64,000 nucleotides of DNA, taken from Seiridium cupressi. Its lineage: Eukaryota; Ascomycota; Sordariomycetes; Amphisphaeriales; Sporocadaceae. Made by a program: the position numbers and the translations under genes. Positions 55,904 to 64,000 of the stretch are shown piece by piece. The notes beneath the pieces were generated by a model. That model was not told the origin of the DNA and did no database searches. It was given only the letters and a program-made list of their open reading frames with translations. The stretch covers positions 620,001 to 684,000 of the forward strand of contig JARVKI010000006.1 of the NCBI GenBank assembly GCA_036674765.1, given 5' to 3'. The first letter of the stretch is position 1. Every line of letters starts with the position of its first letter.

Positions 55904-58678
55904 CTATACTCTCTTCGCCTTCAACAAGATCTCACTTGCTTCGTCACCACCCCGGCTGTGTGCGAGCTCTAGCACGGTCTTTCCAGACTCGTCCTTGGCA
56001 TCCAGATCAACACCGCACTTATCGACCAGAAGTTTCAGAATATCCACTTCTCCGTTCTCTAGTGCCTGGATGATGGCATTGTGGCCGCGATACACCTTAT
56101 TCGGGTCTGCCCCGTGATTGAGGAGCAGCTCGAGCATTTCAGTGTCCCCGTCATGCAATCTCCTGAGAGCCTTGACGATGGGCAAGTGTTCACCAGGAGC
56201 GTTCACGTCGGCACCGGCTTCCTCGAGCAGGAACCTGACGATCTCGATACGATCCTCGCGAATGGCAGTTGTGAGCGGCGAAAAGACACCACCGTTGCGG
56301 TCCTCGACGCTGACGCCGGCGCGGAGAAGCAGCTTGATGCTCTCGAGCTGGTTAGCGACCACGGCCATCTCCATAACTCCCTTGAATGCTCTGGGCTCAG
56401 CAAGGGCCGGAAGGAGGCGCTTTAGGATGACGGGCTGGCGGACTGCCATGCACACGGGCCAGTCTTGACCACGAACATTGGGGTCCGCGCCACTCGAAAG
56501 GAGAAGATCGACCAACTCGGGCCGGTTTTCTCTAATTGCTGTTGTAAGTGGTGTGGCACCAGTCTTTGGCGTTCTGTCGTTAACAGGTACGCCGGCGCTT
56601 ACGAGCCAGTTGATAGCTTCGACGTTGTTGTGCTGTACTGCAGTCTCTAGGATGCCCTTTGGTGAGTTCAGGTCGCCGCCTGCTTTCACAAGTGGCTCCA
56701 AGAAGTGAACCCTGTTGTGCGTCACACACTTAAAGCAGGGATACTCGGAGGCCGGTGTGTTCGGGTCTGCGCCGTTTGCTAGCAGCAGGTGGAAGATGTC
56801 GGCTCGGTTGTCACGGATAGAGGTACACAATGGTGTGAAGATCCCGTCCTTCTTGGCGTTGGAGTCTACACCGGCCTTGAGGAGTACCCGAACAGATTCA
56901 ATATTGTTGATCGAGGCAGCCAGCTCCATGATGCCAGGGGCTTTCTTAGGGTCTGCACCGCGTGAGAGAAGGACCTGCAAGCATGCAGTTTGATACGTTG
57001 AGGGCCAAAGTACAATCTTGGGTCCCGGGAGGTTAGGGTTTGCGCCGTGGTCGAGTAGACTTGTCACAACGTCTGCCCGGCCAGTCTGCACGGCGTCAAA
57101 CATTGGTGTTTTTCCTTCTCTGTTCTTGCCGTTGGCGTCCGAACCGTACTCAAGTAATAAATCGATCATCTTCCTTGCCCTCTTCTTGAAAATAGCCTTG
57201 ATGAGGATTGTGTCGCCATCAGTCATGATGTGGTTAGCGTCTCCACCGTAAGTGAGTAGTAAACGTGTGAAGTTAAATTTGTCTTCGGCAACCGAGAGAG
57301 CCAGGGGTGTGTCTAGATCGGGATGTCCGCTGGAATTGGGATCGGCGCCGTATTTGAGCAACATGCTGGCACCGTCAAGGAAGGACTCCTCGACGGCGGC
57401 GAACAAGGGCGTGACTCCCGTTGTATCTGGCGTGTTGGGATCGGCACCAAACAGCAAGAGCAGACGAACAGTCTCCATGTCATGAAGGCGGACTGCGAGG
57501 TTCAGTACGTGCGCGTCGGGGTGAGTATTTGGTGAAACACCACGGTCAAGCAATTGCTCGATCATCTGGCTGTTCCTTGCCTCGACAGCGGTTATAAGAG
57601 CGTCTTTGAGCGCTGGTGTGGTTGATCCAATGGTATTTCTAGGCGACCAACGGGGCTGCGTGAAAGGGTCAGCCTTGATCCGGACTACCTTGATAGGGCC
57701 CTCGAATTCTTCATCGCTGCTGATCAGGGTTGACTGTCCAGTAGTACCATGCGACATTCTTTCATCAATCCGGCCACGGATCGAGTGCTGTGATTGTTGT
57801 GAGTGCTGCGATTGTTGTGAGTGCTGCGAAGTATTAAGAGTGTCTGCAGCAGATCCCACCCGCTCCCGGGCGCCTCGTGATGAGACGGTATGTTCCGAAA
57901 TAGACGTGCGACGGACCAAGGAGGGGAATGTTAATTCGGGAATCGAGCGAGCGCTCAGGTCGTCCCTGCCCGGGAAGGGAGAAAGGTCTGTTGCAGAACC
58001 CTTGTGGAGCTCCAAAACAGGAGGGAGATGTGGAAGAGAGGGCGTGAGAGAATGTGCGAGGGATTCAATGGCAGATGCCTCGTCCATTGAATGGTTGGCC
58101 GTTTGAGGCTCGATCGGTTTGATGTTGGTAATGCTTCCTGGAGACTTTCCACGATCCATACGCTCTAGAGCGGCGGCAAGCCCCGTATAGCCAATTCCGA
58201 CGGTGTCGTCGATCTTTGCGTCTCCCAATGACCACTGGAAGACAAGAGCACTCATTCTCAATGCCTCTCTCGTCTTTCCGAGCGACTCCCTCATCTTATC
58301 AACGCCGGTGTCGGCGAACATCTTGCGCCAACCCCTCTGGATCTTTCCCACCGTGCCTTTGCGCTCATACTCGAGAAACCGGGTGATCCACTGGTCAAGG
58401 ATCTGGAAATCGGACTGTGTCGTTTTGAACTTCTTGTCGAGCTCCTGCATCATCTCTGCGGGGAGCCTTTGGTGGGCTTTGGCGCATTCGCTGAGTCCGG
58501 CCTCTAGAGACCACATGATCCGGCAGACCTCCAGGAAGTCGTGAGCAAGCTCATCGAAACCATAGGGATGGTTCTTCACAGTGCTCAGAAAGTCAAGAAT
58601 GTGTATGGATATGCTATTACCAAGAACCGTAGCCTTGTGGCAATGGTCGAAAACGACCTCCGGCCGGATGGGGGCCAT
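55904..58678 (-). CDS. Large ankyrin-repeat protein with N-terminal helical domain
   Basis: Single exon, 924 residues from ATG at 58678; the longer open frame starts on TTG. Residues 1-170 are helical (SISIHILDFLSTVKNHPYGF, LAAALERMDRG) and resemble an N-terminal domain found before ankyrin arrays in many Sordariomycetes; I cannot name it. A disordered Ser/Pro linker (170-330) includes a S-Q-H-S-Q-Q-S micro-repeat around residues 285-296. From about 330 to the end there are roughly 16 ankyrin repeats, among them LLLLFGADPNTPDTTGVTPL and LLLSSGADPNVRGQD, with GADPN or GVxxN at each turn. A probable protein-binding scaffold; partner and place in the cell are unknown. Confidence 0.8.
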   Translation of the reverse strand: MAPIRPEVVFDHCHKATVLGNSISIHILDFLSTVKNHPYGFDELAHDFLEVCRIMWSLEAGLSECAKAHQRLPAEMMQELDKKFKTTQSDFQILDQWITRFLEYERKGTVGKIQRGWRKMFADTGVDKMRESLGKTREALRMSALVFQWSLGDAKIDDTVGIGYTGLAAALERMDRGKSPGSITNIKPIEPQTANHSMDEASAIESLAHSLTPSLPHLPPVLELHKGSATDLSPFPGRDDLSARSIPELTFPSLVRRTSISEHTVSSRGARERVGSAADTLNTSQHSQQSQHSQQSQHSIRGRIDERMSHGTTGQSTLISSDEEFEGPIKVVRIKADPFTQPRWSPRNTIGSTTPALKDALITAVEARNSQMIEQLLDRGVSPNTHPDAHVLNLAVRLHDMETVRLLLLFGADPNTPDTTGVTPLFAAVEESFLDGASMLLKYGADPNSSGHPDLDTPLALSVAEDKFNFTRLLLTYGGDANHIMTDGDTILIKAIFKKRARKMIDLLLEYGSDANGKNREGKTPMFDAVQTGRADVVTSLLDHGANPNLPGPKIVLWPSTYQTACLQVLLSRGADPKKAPGIMELAASINNIESVRVLLKAGVDSNAKKDGIFTPLCTSIRDNRADIFHLLLANGADPNTPASEYPCFKCVTHNRVHFLEPLVKAGGDLNSPKGILETAVQHNNVEAINWLVSAGVPVNDRTPKTGATPLTTAIRENRPELVDLLLSSGADPNVRGQDWPVCMAVRQPVILKRLLPALAEPRAFKGVMEMAVVANQLESIKLLLRAGVSVEDRNGGVFSPLTTAIREDRIEIVRFLLEEAGADVNAPGEHLPIVKALRRLHDGDTEMLELLLNHGADPNKVYRGHNAIIQALENGEVDILKLLVDKCGVDLDAKDESGKTVLELAHSRGGDEASEILLKAKRV
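57776..57830. repeat. Ser-Gln micro-repeat in the ankyrin gene
   Basis: An approximately 18-nt unit (GAGTGCTGCGATTGTTGT on the plus strand) is repeated about two and a half times inside the coding sequence and gives the SQQSQHS pattern. It keeps the frame, so copy changes would alter length in steps of six residues. Confidence 0.6.
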
Positions 58679-61600
58679 GCTTGCTGTCTTGAGAGGTAGA
58701 AAGAGACCCCGATGGGAAGTCAGAAGTTCGTCGAGACGACAGAGCTGTCCTTCCACCAACAGCTCGGGGTATAAGCAGATGAAATGCGGCGCAGACACCA
58801 GGTGGCCGGAGGGGGAGGAGGGCAAGTCTTGAGACTTCTATATGCAAGGGGCGACGCCAGGGAACCAACTAGGAGCTCGGTTGCCATTCCGAGTATTTGG
58901 CAGCGCCTGTGCTATAGTAGTCTAGATGAGACGAAATCCTGGTGATCGCGCCTCACCGGCGCAAGCGAGTTTGACTAGTCTAGTCCAATCCCTCCGCATC
59001 TTCGCAGACTGACGAACAGGCAACGCTTGCTCGGGCTCCCTGGTGGTCTATTGGTCTACTAGTAGACCCTCATCTCATCTTAGTGTTGGCGTCCAAAGCG
59101 AGAGACCCCCCGTTTGAGCCAGTTGCAGCTGAAAATGCATGCAAGTGCTCTGACATCCGGGTCGACACTAACGTGATATCTAACCATTTCTAGGGATGCC
59201 GATATCTACTATGTAGAATGCAAGCGGATCCACGCGGCAGGGATCTTTTGCTACAGCACCACTGACAGCTGGATGGATACCTCGAGTAGCTAGCTGCGAA
59301 TAATCGCTGGAGTCAGTCGGGGCGGATTCCGCCTAGGGGCTAGGGCGTATAAACTAAGAGGCATGCGGAAATAAAATAAAATAAAATCTCGGATTTCTTT
59401 TCTTTTGGCCCGTTGCATTTTGCTGTCGTTCTGCAGAAGTGAGGTTCTGTACAACTAAGACGAAAAGTTTGCTTATCGCCTAAGCCTAGATGTTTCTGAG
59501 CCTGTTTCTTCACCTGTAGCTAGCCAGGGATTCCCCTGCTGGAGTTTCCTGGCGGCAGGCAGCTGAAGGCCCGGAGATTGTCACCACGATCCTCCATATT
59601 CAAGTTTTGAGAAGCTGACAATGCCATCCTGGCCAATGTGTGTGGATATTCTGAGCACATCAACAAGCAGGCCCACTGAGGGGTGTAGATTCCCTTGGCA
59701 TGGACAGGGTGGAAAACGTATTCCTTAGCTCCGGCCTCTATCCAACTAGCTCTTAGATGAAAGAGCTAAGACGGGGAAGTTCGCATGAATGCATCATTAG
59801 CATTGCACAAGCACAAACCTGAATGTCGAAAAGTGGTCCGGCTTGTCGGATCTGCCGAGGCGTGCGAGTCCAACGCCGTTCACACTCTGTTTGTGGCGGA
59901 GAGGCACAGCAAGATGTGCCACTGCCGAAAGGCCATTACTCGGGTTGCCGGAAGAAATCCCCAGCATGTCGCACTGATGTATCGTGACGCACCCCCGGCC
60001 CGTCGATCACTCTAGTGCGCCCTCTTGTTAAGCGAATATCACTGTTCTATCTGCCCGGGGCACAGACATGGCGCCCAAGACAGCCACGTGCTGCACGGTT
60101 TTTAAGAGGCTAGCAGCGGCCCCGCATGAAGTGTTGTTTTGTCTTGTCTGCGAGCCGGTGAGCAAAGAGCACAGATATCGTGTTTTGGTCAGCCTTGTCT
60201 CTGAACCATACGGTGTGGCTGGGGGGGTTTGAAACAAACCCAGTACCACCAACCGTTCAAGAAGCATTTTCTGCAGCAGAGAGCCAGAATGGCGGGCGTC
60301 TGTGATGCTGGCCGGACATTGTGGCAGAGGTGAATAAGCAGCCCAGAAGAAGCCGCGAACGCCAACATCGGTGTCATGACTCAGGACTGGCGACTCAGAA
60401 CTGGATCGTGAAGAAGATTTGGTCCGCAGCGGAAAAGCTTGCGCACTCATGGTCCAGACTGTGGCTAGGAGGTGGAAGGACTCGATGGATCAAACCATAT
60501 GTATGTTGCGGCGCGTTTGGCTCTCCCCTAGCCTGCTACGATTGTGATGTTGTAGTGCCATCACCGCTCTCCTGCAATGACCATTCGATTGTGACGAATC
60601 GACAGAAATCCCATGCAGCATGCACGACACGATCTGCCATGACTACATGTACGTACATACAGTATCAGATTCAACCCCTGGCCACGATCCTAGTTGTTTC
60701 TTATGTACGTACTGCTATCAGGCTATCAGAGGACGCTCCCGAGCGCATGGGCCTTGAGATTGAAGTGGGGATGCGTCTAGGACAGTTGTGCTGCGGGAAG
60801 GATGCACAGGATGCGCCATGCACTGCTCCCCGGACGCACGTTCCTGGAGCGTGAACTGGCAGTCCCCTGGCTCCAAATCGCTCTGCTATGTACGACGTGT
60901 GCTGGGGGCCACACCCCCGAACTCAGGTTGGTGTTGACCTTGCGCAGAGATGTGGTGGGGGGGAATGAACCTTTTTGTATCTTGCATTGCTGTTCCCCAG
61001 CCCCTCGATTCGGCCTGCAATGCAACCAAGCAACAGACACTGACCTTGCAGATCACCTCCTCCAACGCACATATAATCCGTGCGCAATGTTACCTACGTT
61101 GCCAAACGCGAGTCAGAAGACCAGCGGCTGGGCCGCCCGCTGGCCGTTTCGGCATCTGCTTCGAAAGGATTTCGCGGCCCTGCTAAGCGAGGCGCTCTTT
61201 AGTTTCGCGGAGACGACCGAAACCTGAGGGAGCAGGCGAATGTGCGATCCGTTGTAGGACGCAACCTCTTCTCGCCAACAGTATCGTCAAGTCTCAGTTG
61301 GTGTTTCTTGTGAGAGGATGCAGGATGGTTCGGACCCATCTCTACCGCAATGCTTGACTTGGAACTCTCGATTTGGGGAGTGGCTGTGAGAGATCAGCCT
61401 TCCTCAGCTGACAAGCCAGGCCGGCCATCAACGGACATGCATGTATACATTTTTGGACTTTACTATTTCATACCATTGCCATGTTTCAGGCACACAACCA
61501 CATACCAGGCCACTAGTGTCAAGATAAAACTGCGTGTTCACTCACCCAAGGGTACACCACCAGCTAAATTAACATTTGCGGCTTTTACACACAGAGCCTC

Positions 61601-62620
61601 CGAATAATCGCGAGGCCTGCCCCTGAGCCCGCCATGTACACTTCACTCGACGATACGAGACTGCTCGTAAAGAACAATCACTAGCAGACAGCTAGCGCTA
61701 ACCACAGGGCTACTGCTGTCCCGATGGTCGGCAGTCGACTTTCCGGCTGCCTCGCCCATGTCCAAATATCGTGCTCGGCCGGGATGCTCTGCCATTCAAC
61801 GTCGAATGTACGATTGTATTGTATGTCGCTGTTCGTTGGCGAGGCCTTGGCGGCCTGCATTGTCCACGCCGCCAGAGCTGTGGTGCCATCGGCAGTAAGG
61901 TAAAGATGCAGCACAGCCGCAGCCGCTTAGCATCATGTTGGTAAAAATGGCAACAACTGCACGCTAGAGCGCACGTTGATTCGCTGTTAGCCAGCGCGCA
62001 AGCGACATAGACCCCGCTTACGGTCAGGGGCCCCCTGCGCCACCTGCTCACATCATAGGCGGTGGGAGGAGGAAACCAAACAACCGAGTTACCTATGATC
62101 TTGATTTGGTCTGACTCTGTTCGTACGAGTGCAACATCCCCCGGATGAGACTGTCTGCCGGTAGTGGCGAAGAATTCTATCGAGCTCTGACTGCTCCTGA
62201 CGACGTTTAATTCCGAGTGTTTTGCACGGGACAGTCTGTAAGGTCCTTTCAGAGCACATGGCTTTGAGGGATTCACGATTGGCTGATCTTGCGGAGACCG
62301 ACCCCGGGCTGGGGTGGACCCTTCCGTTAGAGACCCTTGGGTCCATCAGTTCGTTGTTGGGTATGACGGTGGAAGGATGCGCTGCGCTCCAGGCTCTCAG
62401 CCTCGCTGCAGCTGTAGTGCCCTGCAAGAGCCTGCCTACATTAGTTGCTGCAACTCTGATTCGGGCCCGTCAGCCAGGGATTTCGCCTCTTCTCAAATTC
62501 CCATTTCCTGTCTTATTCCTCTGTCATCTGCTTTTGCTACTTCCTAATGTACTCGGCTTGTGAAATAGAAGCTGTCGCGACCACTGAGACGCTGTATATA
62601 CACTCGGGCGCGACGCTGCC
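58679..62620. other. Gene-poor stretch of 3.9 kb
   Basis: No gene could be supported on either strand. Longer open frames (60321-60854 +, 60028-60450 -, 61710-62276 -) start at non-ATG codons or lack any family or splice support. Base composition is not markedly AT-rich. It may hold long promoter DNA for the flanking ankyrin and membrane-protein genes, or noncoding transcripts. A short (ATAAA) repeat lies at about 59369-59387. Confidence 0.45.
59369..59387. repeat. Short ATAAA microsatellite
   Basis: Between three and four ATAAA units in a row in an otherwise mixed sequence. No function assigned. Confidence 0.7.
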
Positions 62621-64000
62621 ATGGCTAAAACATCAATGCGCCGCTTATTCTTCCACCTGCCGCCACCGACCTTGATAGTAGTACTTTCGACAATTTTTGG
62701 GCTGACGGACGGGCACGCTCTGCCGCGACAGACAACGACAATAGAACACCACGAGCTGCATGTCATCGCATGGCCGCCTATACCGACGGAAGCACCCCTC
62801 TCACCTTTCGAACTGCTACGGAGGCAAGAGGATAACACAGTATGCGGTTACATTGGGGACTCGCCTGCGACGTGCTCGGCAGGGTCGCATTGCGTACTGG
62901 ATCCTGAGCACAAGGTGATGGGATGCTGCCCCAACGGAGGCGCTTGCACAGCGGGAGTATTCACGGGATGTGTGGACTATAACAGTGGGGCACTGACTGA
63001 GGCCAATCCTTATGTCTACACATGTCAAGGATCTGATGTTTGCTACAAGAATGACTTTGGGGGTGGAGTGTATCAATACGGATGTGGTACGGCTTCGGGT
63101 TTGGCGACGAGCGTGCAAGCGTCTTTAAGTGGTGTCGACGCATTGGTACTGACCAGATCTGTGCTCTTGACCGAAACACCAACGACGCTGTCGGAACCAA
63201 CCACGATTAACCCGAGCACGGGAACGAGGAGTTTCTCCAGTCGTTCTACGACGCAGTCTTCCTCGACTAGCTCGACGAGCTCGTCATCTTCCACAGGTAG
63301 TACGTCGAAGTCGTCGACATCATCTCAGACAACCATCACTTCTACAAACACAACGCCTTCTACCGGCCTATCTGAAACGACAAGCTCTCCATCTTCAACC
63401 ACCACTGCGGCTGCACCAGCAGCTACATCAGGCTTCGACCAAACGGGTGCTATTGTGGGAGGCACCATCAGTGGCGCCGCAGTCCTTATTGCGCTCGTGG
63501 CTATTGCTATTTTCTATATTCAAAAACGACGGAACCGACGTTTGGGGCCGGGGCCAACACCACCTGTCGCACCACAGTCGACGGAGTACGCAAGGTAAGT
63601 TATAGTGGATAATTAGAGTACAATTTTATATGGGATAGCCCGCTAACAAGAAAAGCAGTCCCATGAGGTCTCACGGTGCGGGATTCGCTCCCCTGCCGAC
63701 GTGGCATGAGGAAGACGAGCCCCCGACTCCACAACCGCAGTACAACCAGCCACATAGCCGGCAGCCATATAATGGGCCAGGCCAGGCAGGCAATACCTAC
63801 AACCCCTATGGACCTGTGCAGGGGAGTTCGACGCAAATCACAGGCGGTCAAGCTGCAGCACAGCCGACTTTCTATAATTCGGCCCCCATTGCCGGGGCCA
63901 CCATGGCTACGACACCCATTGCAGACGCACACATGAGGACCGGTTCTAACGAGCTCGACGACTTCTCTCATGGCTACACAGCTGCAGTTGGCCAGATCCA
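62621..64000 (+). CDS. Ser/Thr-rich single-pass membrane protein (partial, runs off right edge)
   Basis: Exon 1 is 62621-63594 and, after a 64-nt intron (63595-63658), exon 2 is open to the window edge. A signal-anchor or signal peptide starts the chain (LPPPTLIVVLSTIFGLTDG). The outer domain has eight or more Cys in a compact module (CGYIGDSPATCSAGSHC, CCPNGGACTAG, CQGSDVCYKN). Then follow about 110 residues of Ser/Thr, likely O-glycosylated, one membrane helix (AAVLIALVAIAIFYI) and the stop-transfer KRRNRR. The cytoplasmic tail is Pro/Gln/Tyr-rich. This layout is like the Mid2/WSC class of fungal wall sensors, but the Cys module is not a WSC domain. A wall or surface sensor role is plausible and not proven. 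Confidence 0.72.

Noticed and set aside
60321..60854. 177-codon plus-strand frame
   Set aside because: It opens on GTG and has no homology signs.
61710..62276. 188-codon minus-strand frame
   Set aside because: It opens on GTG; Arg/Ser-rich with no domain.

Overview
The window is nuclear DNA of a filamentous ascomycete (Pezizomycotina, most likely a Sordariomycete). The evidence is genes broken by many 47-100 nt GT-AG introns, wide intergenic spaces, fungal-only families (Fungal_trans_2-like regulator, LYC1-like acetyltransferase, HET-domain relic, YVC1-type TRP channel) and a single-copy eukaryotic housekeeping set. I placed exon borders by hand from splice consensus, reading frame and family conservation. 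Several coding regions start further in than the longest open frame, because that frame opens on GTG or TTG; the first ATG was used instead.

Layout. 1-3.7 kb: the N-terminal part of an RNF216/Triad3-like RBR ubiquitin ligase running off the left edge, an unresolved small gene, and a LYC1-like lysine acetyltransferase. 3.7-6.5 kb: gene-poor, with a frameshifted relic of a fungal membrane-protein gene and a 14-nt minisatellite. 6.5-15.1 kb: housekeeping block with prolyl-tRNA synthetase, the TCP-1 alpha (CCT1) chaperonin subunit, a small hypothetical gene and the Rieske iron-sulfur protein of complex III. 17-27 kb: a secreted low-complexity cell-surface protein, a Fungal_trans_2-like regulator, DDB1 and an ankyrin protein. 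28-39.6 kb: F-box protein, SMP-30/gluconolactonase-like propeller, ATP synthase subunit K and MTFP1 as a divergent pair, an AN1 zinc-finger/ubiquitin-like protein, and Rad4/XPC.

39.6-55.7 kb is accessory in character. It holds a cytochrome P450 whose five exons' worth of fold motifs stay in frame although the heme-ligand cysteine and the I-helix oxygen-activation motif are both replaced, a HET-domain relic in AT-rich DNA, an orphan 441-residue gene, a BTB protein, a PhzF-family isomerase, a YVC1-like vacuolar cation channel, and a berberine-bridge-type FAD oxidase with one in-frame TAG. 55.9-64 kb: a large ankyrin protein, a gene-poor 3.9 kb stretch, and the start of a Ser/Thr-rich single-pass membrane protein that runs off the right edge.

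Functional links: DDB1 and Rad4 are both damage-recognition factors of global-genome nucleotide excision repair and lie about 11 kb apart. ATP synthase subunit K and MTFP1 are both inner-mitochondrial-membrane proteins sharing one divergent promoter region, and the Rieske protein is a third inner-membrane energy gene. No biosynthetic cluster, CRISPR array, intact transposon, rRNA or tRNA could be supported. The strongest candidate for something undescribed is the P450-fold protein lacking its heme thiolate.
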